DNA of 64,000 nt from an uncultured Glaciecola sp. (GTDB taxonomy: Bacteria; Pseudomonadota; Gammaproteobacteria; Enterobacterales; Alteromonadaceae), in the NCBI GenBank assembly GCA_947496235.1, contig CANMCE010000002.1:186001-250000 (forward strand). The letters run 5' to 3'. The notes under the pieces were generated by a model. The model saw only the letters and a program-made list of their open reading frames with translations. It made no database searches and had not been told where the DNA came from. The position numbers and the translations under genes are program-made. The first letter of the stretch is position 1. The number at the start of each line of letters is the position of its first letter. This document shows positions 17,301-25,196 of the stretch, in pieces.

Positions 17301-20300
17301 TATTTGGTCGATGATGGCATTGATTTAAGCGATGTAGCTACCGTTAGTGTCGATGTGTCAAGGGCTTACCGAGCACCTGAAAATCTGCGCGTAGAATGTT
17401 TCAATGATAGTAATTTTACAATACCAACAGCTTGTGACAAAACAAGTGAAGCAGGTTCGATCTGGGTACGCTTTTTCGCAGATGATAAAGATGGCTTTAT
17501 TGGTTACGGCGGTTTAGATCAGTTAACGTTCGAGATTACTCAAGCACCAGAAAATACCACTCTCACGCTACTTGATACTCAAGTTGACCGTGCTGATTAT
17601 CGACTCGATGCATCAACAGACTTCTTTGGAATTGATACCTTTAGCTTTAGAGCAACCGATGGTGATAAATATTCAGAAGTATTCATCTTAGAATATGAGG
17701 TTGAACCTACAGCAGATCTATTAGAGTTCACTCTGCCACATGATGAAGAAATTCGTGTTGCACGGGGTTTTTCTCAAGCTTATGTGTTTGAATTTAACGA
17801 CCCTGATAGGGAATCATCAGCGCAACCTCGGGCAGATGAAGTCATTTTTGGTGATGGTACCTCTTCAAAAAGAACCGAAGGTTGGCAGAATATTGGTGTT
17901 TACGACGATGATGACGAACCCGTTGATCCGCAAACCAACACCTTACCCGGTCAAGGTATAGTCTCAGTGGCCAGAGCCTTTGATCAAGACTCTGCGGGAA
18001 TAAGTTTGTGTATTACTGACTTTTCCGCCTATGACATGCCTGATCCAACAGAATTGTTATGTCAAACAACGCCACCAATAAAAGCCATTTCAGTTACTCA
18101 AGTCATTTTGAGCAACGAATCGCAAGATATTGCAGAGCCAGCCGCAGATTTCGATTTGAATATGCTAGTGGTAAACCAAAAACCTTCAACTTGGGCAGGA
18201 TATACGGCAGAAAATAATCTCGTAAGTTTTGATTTGCCTGACGGCGTTGAAATGACGCAAAGAGACAACCGATGTGTTCGTGCTGGCAAACAAGTGACTT
18301 GTGTACTAGGTAATTTGGCGGTTGAAGAAGAAAAATTATTAGAGTTTAAAGTTCGCTTCGACCCTCAAGTAGGCCAAGATGAAAAACATTTCACCTTTGA
18401 AGTACAACATTCTGATGCTGGGCCAAGTTTAGAATCGTCTAGAACAGTTAAGATGACAGTATCCATGGCAGATGACGACGATGATGGCACTATTAACTAC
18501 CTAGACGCCTTTCCCAATAATCCAGTTTATGCCAATGATACCGATGGAGATGGTATAGCCGATGAATGGGAAACCGAATACGGACTTAACCCCAATGATG
18601 GCAGCGATGCCAACCTCGACAGTGATGGAGACGGAGCGACTAACCTAACAGAGTTTCAGAACCGCACCGCGCCTTTGATTGCCGATGCCGCTCATGCTGC
18701 TGCGCGTATTACCTCAGCTGCGGCAAATATTAATCGGGAATATTCAGGTTATCTTGGCTCTAATATAGCGGCAGGTGATTTTAATGGCGATGGCTACATG
18801 GACGTAGTGGCTTCGGCACCTAATTCCAGCAATTTGGATGGCGGTTTTGGATATGTACTAGTGCAATACGGTAGCGAATCAGGATTAACCAACACCACCG
18901 AAGTATTGATGATAGAGTATGGTTTTATTCGAGAAAACCTTGCTGCAGGCGACATTAATAACGATGGCATTGATGATATTGTCACTCAATCCTATTTACA
19001 TGTTAATGTGTTTTTAGGCACTGAAAACGGGTTTTTATCTCCCTTTGAAATAGAAAGCCAAGGCAATGTGGCTACCTATGGAACCTCATTAGCTATAGCT
19101 GATATAGATGGCGACGAGCTGAATGACTTGTTGGTTGGATCACTTTTTTACAGCAACAATGGTGTTGATACATCAGGTGCTGTGCATGTTTACCTAGGGC
19201 GCACTGATTTCTGGCGAGACGCGAATCCAGTGCCAACAGAAACCCTATCCATAACTGATTCGGATCAGTCAGGCGCAAGCATGGTAGTCGCAGATATTGA
19301 TGGCGATGACATCTTAGATATCATCGTTGGTGCACCCAATATGAATAGCGGCCGCGTTGATATTTATTTAGGTGGAAATATTGACTGGTCGCAAAGCACT
19401 GAAGGCACTGATGATTTTATTTTGTCTGACATTACGCTCTATGGTGAAGCTGAATCTGATTACTTTGGCTATAGCCTATCCAGCGGACAGGATGTGGATG
19501 GAGATGGCATTGCAGATTTGGTCATTGGCGCATATCGTCATCTTGGCAAAGGCGCGGTTTATTTATATCAAAGTAGCGATAATCCTTGGTCTGGGGCGCA
19601 AAACCCAGTAGCAAGTTATGTGCTCTACGGTGATCAGGAGGCTGAGCAGTTTGGTCTCGCGGTTGAATTAATGCCAAATATGGCGTTTACAGACCAGCCC
19701 TCGTTATTGGTGGGTTCAAGCCAGTTTAATGCGCCAACAGATGAAGCACCGGATACTGAAAATCATGGCAAAGTGACCTTATATTCCGATGCGCTTTTAG
19801 CAAACGCCTATCACAGTTGGACAGGAGAAGAACAGTCGCATTTTGGTTATGCTATTGCTTATCTTGGAGATTTAAATGCAGACCAACAGGCAGATTTTGG
19901 TGTTGGTGCGCCTTATCTGTTTGGTGGCGGACAGGGTGATGTCTTTATCTATTATGGCGGCGCCACTGGTCAGCAATTAGATTCTGACTTCGATAATATC
20001 GCAGATGGCTTTGATAATTGTCCAAGTGTTGTGAATACCGATCAAGCGGATATGGATGGCGACGGCATTGGTGATCTTTGTGATAGTACCGATGACACCG
20101 ATAGTGACAATGATGGCGTGCCCGACATAGAAGATGCCTTCCCTAACGATCCAAATGAGTGGATTGATACGGATGGTGATGGTATTGGAAACAATGGGGA
20201 TACAGATGATGATGGAGACGGTGTTAGCGATTCTGAAGACGCATTTCCTTTAGATCCTGCCGAATCAGTTGATACCGACGGCGATGGTATTGGTAACAAT

Positions 20301-20510
20301 GCTGACACCGATGATGACAACGACGGTGTGCCAGATGCTCAAGATGCCTATCCATTAGATCCCAACAGGTCTGAACAACCCGCGCCACCGACGCCAGCAC
20401 CGCCCTCGGGTGGAAATGGTGGCAGTGAAAGTGGCGGTGGTTCCACAAGCATTGTTTGGTTTATGTTATTACTGGTTAGTATCTACCTTAGACGCAGTGT
20501 AACTAAGTAA
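14313..20510 (+). CDS. Giant surface protein with FG-GAP, cadherin-like and TSP3 repeats and a GlyGly-CTERM tail
   Basis: Exported to the outer surface; probably adhesive or structural. Signal peptide 1-29. Then in order: an unassigned N-terminal region, HYR-like and cadherin-like modules (about 360-560), an NHL-type propeller (about 600-980, e.g. DPNDVLYIVDSGNQRIQRFS), more cadherin-like modules with DTFTYLVDDG, a calcium-binding DxDGDG stretch near 1400, about seven FG-GAP/integrin-alpha repeats (1470-1890), and thrombospondin type 3 calcium repeats (about 1895-2010). The C-terminus has glycine-serine linker, one TM helix and RR, the GlyGly-CTERM signal cut by rhombosortase. Start 14313 has GGAG six bases upstream. 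Confidence 0.88.
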   Translation: MKQIFPSHLSRVGAAVLSGLLVITPSVLAEDKTPADNSDLIDQQSFLIGALDTAIVAGFVPFEPVSKPAELLDLSTNLTLKAVAPALYIPNDLTLLPDASITDDLDTYGKDCYRNFHLPQNFTKEGDTYTYDYENWFGFWDIIPLPGDNEWFDFGTPEVRHANTGVKLSMTLYGDVNDLPDLITLREGRYDVKWRATSHLSPFWDIALPVALIWPNLSVETRYGASVTMKAAGKSSKAARGFRYYLQKSAKSIAEAASISFADYVVNNELGVYDDNFIIGMLTDTIPTHSNAATQTITILDIHTPQISTSQQSVVAEARNFGGSYFESIESDLIDTLTYADPCKRPVTLTNNAPEFLPIGENIEITWTVSDGGIYAPNVAPTMSITQTVRVEDTQGPILVPPAGFSQYAEAPVDTSDQNFNAGVPLVADLANPNPVVSSNLPDTLALNRRYVVNYSAVDATGNVTAADENNPDAYSQIITIKSPGTNTAPSATAQQASTNTSVPVAITLTGMDNDILDGIPDPLAFGIVDRPANGEFVAPLYPYFIEDYRLQPEIPINGDISYETLACPSDPMDGKTLEASLALLHYQYQDEYMEKCYCDGTGGDKQIPGDFIFNPQFMHITDDGILYVTDQRWGCYDGNHDARRGNRIAKFKDDELLAENTNIPSNLDIFQMDKEQRIWYRYLTGGGDKELFINGLNANLQPITTSPAGAKYSRATLKMSEDGLEFDAGNLVRTHVDSERGVVYVNDKHRIYMFDAQDPERFLGAAKNEERFLENCLSAGAGSRDGYWMVTDTQGSLYQICSTEIHKIGPPQMIDGELHIGEYIGWMGKCTGNKQHPETGVPYNYCDVDNQVSKGFQCTDETCERPTDNLDLHGANPGQFSFARHLDIDPNDVLYIVDSGNQRIQRFSADGTFAGEAKSTGEGVTQDGSFVLGNMGSPENVSVNSTEFHVLEADPQNADYFLHIFKTLPFYDITTDSAKVDYVSDINFQGTDTFTYLVDDGIDLSDVATVSVDVSRAYRAPENLRVECFNDSNFTIPTACDKTSEAGSIWVRFFADDKDGFIGYGGLDQLTFEITQAPENTTLTLLDTQVDRADYRLDASTDFFGIDTFSFRATDGDKYSEVFILEYEVEPTADLLEFTLPHDEEIRVARGFSQAYVFEFNDPDRESSAQPRADEVIFGDGTSSKRTEGWQNIGVYDDDDEPVDPQTNTLPGQGIVSVARAFDQDSAGISLCITDFSAYDMPDPTELLCQTTPPIKAISVTQVILSNESQDIAEPAADFDLNMLVVNQKPSTWAGYTAENNLVSFDLPDGVEMTQRDNRCVRAGKQVTCVLGNLAVEEEKLLEFKVRFDPQVGQDEKHFTFEVQHSDAGPSLESSRTVKMTVSMADDDDDGTINYLDAFPNNPVYANDTDGDGIADEWETEYGLNPNDGSDANLDSDGDGATNLTEFQNRTAPLIADAAHAAARITSAAANINREYSGYLGSNIAAGDFNGDGYMDVVASAPNSSNLDGGFGYVLVQYGSESGLTNTTEVLMIEYGFIRENLAAGDINNDGIDDIVTQSYLHVNVFLGTENGFLSPFEIESQGNVATYGTSLAIADIDGDELNDLLVGSLFYSNNGVDTSGAVHVYLGRTDFWRDANPVPTETLSITDSDQSGASMVVADIDGDDILDIIVGAPNMNSGRVDIYLGGNIDWSQSTEGTDDFILSDITLYGEAESDYFGYSLSSGQDVDGDGIADLVIGAYRHLGKGAVYLYQSSDNPWSGAQNPVASYVLYGDQEAEQFGLAVELMPNMAFTDQPSLLVGSSQFNAPTDEAPDTENHGKVTLYSDALLANAYHSWTGEEQSHFGYAIAYLGDLNADQQADFGVGAPYLFGGGQGDVFIYYGGATGQQLDSDFDNIADGFDNCPSVVNTDQADMDGDGIGDLCDSTDDTDSDNDGVPDIEDAFPNDPNEWIDTDGDGIGNNGDTDDDGDGVSDSEDAFPLDPAESVDTDGDGIGNNADTDDDNDGVPDAQDAYPLDPNRSEQPAPPTPAPPSGGNGGSESGGGSTSIVWFMLLLVSIYLRRSVTK

Positions 20511-20530
20511 TTGCTAGCAGCGCGAGACAG

Positions 20531-20546
20531 CCCCGCGAAAGCGGGG
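20531..20546. terminator. Short GC-rich hairpin between convergent genes
   Basis: CCCCGC-GAAA-GCGGGG, a six-pair stem on a stable GNRA tetraloop, lies between the convergent ends at 20510 and 20563. There is no T-run, so terminator function is only likely. Confidence 0.5.
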
Positions 20547-20562
20547 ACTTCTCCAAATTCAC

Positions 20563-21228
20563 CTAAATTCTCCTGCGTACACTTGAAAGAATATAACCAA
20601 CGGATATAAACAAAACAGCCCCTAAAGAAAAGGCAATTGTTTTTAAATATTCTGGGGCATAGCCATCAAATTTAAAGTTAGATAGGCGGGATTCTTGGTG
20701 CATAGTGTTCCACCATTCGGGAGACTGGTGTGATAAAAATAAGACGATTGCTGCGACCGCAACTAAAAGTAGATAAATAAAGTAAAGTTTTGGGTTATTT
20801 AACACTTTTGTAGTGCCAACGTATATTCCAAAACACACAACAAGAAATAATACTGTAAATCCTGATCTAGCGTCCCATACCCAGAAATCTCCCCATACTG
20901 GAACAGCCCATATAGCCCCTGTTAATAGAGTCATTAGAGTTAAAAATACTATGCAAGCGGCCATTGCTCGGAAAAATAGGAGAAGCAAGGTATTTGCTGA
21001 ACCGAATTTCTTAAAGCTAATGAAGGCTAGTATGAAAAACAATATGCCTGCTGAAAATGCCGCTGCAACATGAGGAAAAAGCCACCTGACATAAACACCC
21101 ATTTGGTAGTCTAACGGTACTACATAAAATATTTGATATGCGGCGATTATCGCTAGCATTAACCCAGTAGAAACTAGCGCCAAAGGCACGCCTAAGGTGT
21201 TTAATCTAAAAGTATCGAAACTATTCAT
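20563..21228 (-). CDS. Stand-alone CcmC/CcsA-type haem-handling membrane protein
   Basis: An integral membrane protein of the haem-handling WWD family used in cytochrome c maturation. Six hydrophobic segments are visible in 221 residues. The tryptophan-rich signature is WGDFWVWDAR (about residues 112-121), and the haem-ligand histidines of CcmC have counterparts in FPHVAAAF and SPEWWNTMHQ, the latter almost the CcmC sequence EWWNTLHQ. No other ccm gene is nearby; a real CcmC normally sits in ccmABCDEFGH. It may be a paralogue with a special substrate or a fragment of a dispersed system. Neighbours give no further clue. Confidence 0.8.
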   Translation of the reverse strand: MNSFDTFRLNTLGVPLALVSTGLMLAIIAAYQIFYVVPLDYQMGVYVRWLFPHVAAAFSAGILFFILAFISFKKFGSANTLLLLFFRAMAACIVFLTLMTLLTGAIWAVPVWGDFWVWDARSGFTVLFLVVCFGIYVGTTKVLNNPKLYFIYLLLVAVAAIVLFLSHQSPEWWNTMHQESRLSNFKFDGYAPEYLKTIAFSLGAVLFISVGYILSSVRRRI

Positions 21229-21294
21229 TCATTTTTATTATTGGTTTTAGCCAAAAAATAAGTCAAACCTACACTAGATATTTTGAGATTAACT

Positions 21295-22236
21295 CTATGG
21301 TTTTGCGTTTACAACTTTAGACTCGGCGGCGACAACTTTGCGTTTTGCCTTGAGTGTTAACACTCCCGCCAAAACCAAAACCATACCAATGATCTGTAAC
21401 ATGGTGATGGGTTCATCTAAGATCAACCAGCCAAAAATTATCGTAAGCGCTGGACCAATTGTACTTATTAGCACGACTCTGGCTGCACCAATATACTTTA
21501 TAGCACTGGATTGTAAAAACACTGGAAGCACAGTAGAGAACAGCGCCATCATAAAACAAAGCGTGTATATCTCCATGGGTTGCACTAAATTCGAAACCGG
21601 TAATTGAATAAAAAAGTGTAATTCAACAGCCAGTATAGATACCAACATGGCCAGTACTGAAAACTGCTTAGATCCCAGTTTTTTAATCATAGGTTCGGAA
21701 AATGCTTGGTAAAAAGCGTAACTAATTGCTGAGCCTGCGATTAAGAAAATTCCCCAAATAATCTCCTGATTGTTCTCGTTCACGGACAAATCGCTTATAC
21801 AGGCAAAAAGTACGCCCAGTGTTGTAAGTAGAATAGGGGGAATCAATCGTTTTTCAAACGATTGACCAAGAAAAATTACCCCCATGAAAATAGTCAGAAT
21901 GGGGTAAGAAAACAAAATGATCCTTTCTAAACCAGCGGAAATATACTCTAGCCCCATGAAATCCAATATGGATGCTGCGTAATACCCTGCCACTCCTAAA
22001 CAACTAAGTAGAAATACTTCTTTGAAACTCAGTCGGTGGAAACTTTTCAAGCCATGTAAGCTAATCAATAAGAAAAATGGCAGAGCAAAAATCATACGCA
22101 GACTTAATAGCGTAATAGGTTCAATGGGAGCTATCATGTAGGCTTGCTTAACAAATATAGCTTTTAACGAAAAGCCCGTCGCTGATAATACGGCAAGTAA
22201 AACGCCTAGTTGAGTAAGGTTATATCGAGATTTCAC
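21295..22236 (-). CDS. EamA/DMT-superfamily transporter
   Basis: A 313-residue inner-membrane carrier with ten hydrophobic segments arranged as two EamA halves (about residues 12-145 and 158-298), as in RhaT/YdcZ-like metabolite exporters. The second half ends with the typical GWLILDEPITMLQIIGMVLV pattern seen in this superfamily. It uses a GTG start. Substrate cannot be read from the sequence. It stands between convergent or co-directional genes with its own short leader and no evident operon partner. Confidence 0.85.
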   Translation of the reverse strand: MKSRYNLTQLGVLLAVLSATGFSLKAIFVKQAYMIAPIEPITLLSLRMIFALPFFLLISLHGLKSFHRLSFKEVFLLSCLGVAGYYAASILDFMGLEYISAGLERIILFSYPILTIFMGVIFLGQSFEKRLIPPILLTTLGVLFACISDLSVNENNQEIIWGIFLIAGSAISYAFYQAFSEPMIKKLGSKQFSVLAMLVSILAVELHFFIQLPVSNLVQPMEIYTLCFMMALFSTVLPVFLQSSAIKYIGAARVVLISTIGPALTIIFGWLILDEPITMLQIIGMVLVLAGVLTLKAKRKVVAAESKVVNAKP

Positions 22237-22293
22237 AATTTACTTCATATTTCCAAATCTAAGGATTCATTAGCACAAAAGATCAGCGTTTTA

Positions 22294-23463
22294 TTATTGT
22301 CGCAAAATCTCAAGGGTACGATTGTATTGAATTTCAAACAGCCCCCAATGCTGATAGTCACTGAAGTTTGCTGTGTTCGCAAACTGTACCATGACAGTGT
22401 CTATATCAGGATGATAACGGGCAATACTTTGATAGCCTGGCATAAGACCGGTGTGACCATAAAAATATAACTCAGAATAAATAGCCTGTTCTTTTTCGTC
22501 AGTAAAAATAGAGCCGTCGTTTAATGCTCGAATAAATTTGCCTACATCTTCGGCGGTGCCTATCATTGCCGTTAGTTCAGTGCCGTAATCCGACATTTTT
22601 ATATCATGCTCGATTCCCACATAGTAACCGCTCATGACCTTATCAGTGTCAACTTCCGATAATGAGCCATAAGTGTTGTGTAACTCATTAGGCACTAAAA
22701 TCGCCTGTTTGATATACTCAAATTTAGCCATACCAGTGGTTTTTTCAATCAACATTGAAAGTAATAGATAATTGGTATTGGAATACTCAAACTCTTGATT
22801 GGGCGGAAAATTGGCAGCTTTATCCAGAATCAATGCAAGGGCTTCTTGTTGGGTTATCGGAGGTTTTACCCAAAAGTTTTCTACGTCGGTGATGTTGGGT
22901 ATACCAGAGCGATGCTGAACCAACATGCGCAGTGTGATTTCTTCTGCATTCTCAATTCTCCCCACTAAGTTTGGAAACAACTGAGCTAAACTTGCATCCA
23001 AAGAAAGCTGATTATTGCTCACTAGTTTAGTGATAGCGAGCGCGTCATATAACTTACTAATACTTGCCAACTTAAATAAAGCATGCGGATTTGCTGGAAT
23101 TTTTTTATCTCGATCATGCCAACCTGCGCTATAAAAAGCGGGTGGTTCACCGGCTCGATCTATGTACAGAATAATGCCATCAAAACCTCGTTCAGTCCCT
23201 TGTTTAACATATTCTTCAATAGTATCAGGTAGCGGCATTAAATTAGCAAAAACTAAGCGCCAAGGTGGAAAAACAATAGTGCAGACAACGCCTATTATTA
23301 AGGCTGTAATGCGAGCGACAAATATGAATCTTTGACGTTTACTTTGATTTGTCGTTTGTGCCGGTTTCATGGGCCTTTCCCTAGGGTATTTTGACGCGCG
23401 CAATCTCAAATATTGTGCCTGAGATATTACCACAAGACCTAAAATTAAAATAATTAAGTACAT
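22294..23463 (-). CDS. Membrane-anchored serine hydrolase, beta-lactamase family
   Basis: A class C beta-lactamase-like hydrolase tethered to the inner membrane. With the ATG at 23463 the 389-residue protein has two N-terminal hydrophobic segments (about 2-17 and 47-67), then the hydrolase domain with S134-I-S-K137, YSNTNY as the YxN box and HTGLMPG as the third motif. All three catalytic elements are intact, unlike the YST variant of the other hydrolase in this window. A TTG at 23475 is an alternative start. Physiological substrate unknown; it could be a peptidase or an esterase. Confidence 0.83.
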   Translation of the reverse strand: MYLIILILGLVVISQAQYLRLRASKYPRERPMKPAQTTNQSKRQRFIFVARITALIIGVVCTIVFPPWRLVFANLMPLPDTIEEYVKQGTERGFDGIILYIDRAGEPPAFYSAGWHDRDKKIPANPHALFKLASISKLYDALAITKLVSNNQLSLDASLAQLFPNLVGRIENAEEITLRMLVQHRSGIPNITDVENFWVKPPITQQEALALILDKAANFPPNQEFEYSNTNYLLLSMLIEKTTGMAKFEYIKQAILVPNELHNTYGSLSEVDTDKVMSGYYVGIEHDIKMSDYGTELTAMIGTAEDVGKFIRALNDGSIFTDEKEQAIYSELYFYGHTGLMPGYQSIARYHPDIDTVMVQFANTANFSDYQHWGLFEIQYNRTLEILRQ

Positions 23464-23564
23464 GTTTTCATACAATTAGCATAGCGGGCATACCCTTCTT
23501 CGGCTAATATTATTAGATAATCCAAAACTATTTTGGCATCCATTAGGGAAAATATAGGTTTTAC

Positions 23565-24932
23565 ATGCCCAGCGACTCGCAAGAATCCGTTTTTACAAAT
23601 TCAGTAAAAAATCTTTTAAGAGATTTTCACGATCCCTCTGACGCTGAAGATTCTGCCATAGGCGTTGCATTGGCATACTTCAATGAGTTAGAAGGTGAAT
23701 CCAAAGCTAAAATGTCGAACGAAGCGAATACGGGGGAAGGTGAAAAGCTTCGCATCGCTCGCTTGGCAAATATTATTTATATTGCCACTCAACTACTAAA
23801 ATTAACCGAAGGTAAAAATTGGAAAGAAACACAGGTCCAATCCTCTAGATTGTTAGGCACATTATTTCTGCTTAGTTCTTATGATGGGCCAAAGGCGCGT
23901 CGCTTACATCAAAGAATGAAACCTATTTACAAAGCCGTTTTATCTGTAAGATTACTTGATGGCTTACTAGCAAAAGATAAAATTACACATCCGTATATTT
24001 TGAAGCACTTTGATTCCAAACAGCGGTATTTTTCGCCTGAAACTGAATATACCGAGTTTCAGCAATTTGTGGTGCTGCCCATGATTATTGCGAATCTGAT
24101 TCAAGACGTCGGCTTATTTCATCCCAAATGTCGCGAGATTTTATATGGAAAGTCAGGTGACCAAGATGAATTTAGAGTGTTGGATAAAGAAGATCGCATA
24201 TTGCTGCTACGCCTAAACTATAAAGCCACTATGGATTACTTGACCAAAGGGCTTGGAAAAGAAAAATATATAGGTAACTCTAAACAAGAACGAATAGTCT
24301 TTAATCAGCAGCAAGACGAGCAAATGGAATTTATGGAAGATTTGCTCAAAGGGGCGTTATCTCCTAAAGATGGAGTAGGAAATTTAATAAAGATACCTCA
24401 GGTTTATACCTCGGTAGTGTTATCAACAAAAGCAAAAATGGATTTGATGGATCTACCCAAAGCCATTTTTCTTATTGATCAGTTAGCAAAATCAGGCAGC
24501 GTAGATGCTGAGGCGGCAAAAACCTTTATCAAAATTGTAGGGCAATTCCCTCAAGGCTTTGGCGTTGTGTATTGTCAACCTGATCACGCGGATAATCCCC
24601 CTGATAAATATGAATACGCAATAGTCAATCAACTAAATCCAGAAAAATTGCGGGAACCCTTGTGTCGAGCGGTGACACGTAGTCTTCAATTTACCAGTTC
24701 AGGCACTAATTTAGTGGTAACAACAGATGCGAATTTGTATTTTCCAAGTGCTAGAGATTTGCTATCTAAAATCAGTAAAGAACGTTTAGAGGAGATTCTT
24801 AGCCTCCTTTACAAAGAATCAAAACATGGTGGAGAGCGGGAATTATTGCCTCATTGTTGGAATGTTTATGACTTTTTTAGTGAAAAACGATTTCAGAATC
24901 TTTGGAATAAAAGCACCACAAAAACGGTTTGA
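23565..24932 (+). CDS. Unrecognised cytoplasmic protein, possibly a degenerate HD-GYP-like domain
   Basis: A 455-residue soluble protein with no signal peptide or membrane segment. I do not recognise it with confidence. Residues 165-345 follow the helical pattern of an HD-GYP domain: ANLIQDVGLFHPKCREILYG sits where HD-GYP proteins have the HDIGK block, and TFIKIVGQFPQGFGVVYC matches the closing segment of those domains. The HD pair is replaced by QD and the GYP loop is absent, so it could not be a normal c-di-GMP phosphodiesterase. It may be a binding or scaffold protein. AGG lies six bases before the ATG. Confidence 0.6.
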   Translation: MPSDSQESVFTNSVKNLLRDFHDPSDAEDSAIGVALAYFNELEGESKAKMSNEANTGEGEKLRIARLANIIYIATQLLKLTEGKNWKETQVQSSRLLGTLFLLSSYDGPKARRLHQRMKPIYKAVLSVRLLDGLLAKDKITHPYILKHFDSKQRYFSPETEYTEFQQFVVLPMIIANLIQDVGLFHPKCREILYGKSGDQDEFRVLDKEDRILLLRLNYKATMDYLTKGLGKEKYIGNSKQERIVFNQQQDEQMEFMEDLLKGALSPKDGVGNLIKIPQVYTSVVLSTKAKMDLMDLPKAIFLIDQLAKSGSVDAEAAKTFIKIVGQFPQGFGVVYCQPDHADNPPDKYEYAIVNQLNPEKLREPLCRAVTRSLQFTSSGTNLVVTTDANLYFPSARDLLSKISKERLEEILSLLYKESKHGGERELLPHCWNVYDFFSEKRFQNLWNKSTTKTV

Positions 24933-25196
24933 CTCTTCTTAACGATAATCACGTTTTAAGGCCGAATGGCCCGATTTCATTTAAAGTAGAAAATAAACTT
25001 TTATCCAACACCATGTGAATTCGGATGAGAAGTATGTATCGCAAGAGGCTCGAATATTTGAGCTCCCTAACTTTTAAGACATCTACATTTGTATTTTCGT
25101 TTTTGGTGATATTATAATCAATTGATAACGATATGATTTGTATATCAGTGCGTGCTGTTTTAACTGATAAGGTATGATATAGAAGGGAATCTAGCG
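24933..25196. other. AT-rich intergenic region
   Basis: No gene, repeat or terminator with a T-run is evident. A short GGCC-GAAT-GGCC hairpin lies near 24960. The promoter of the TIR gene must be here, but I cannot place it. Confidence 0.4.

Noticed and set aside
20042-20448. Open frames on the minus strand opposite the thrombospondin type 3 repeats
   Set aside because: They are caused by the GAT/GGC-rich repeats of the real gene; the peptides are low-complexity Ser/Pro or His/Arg strings with no ribosome site.
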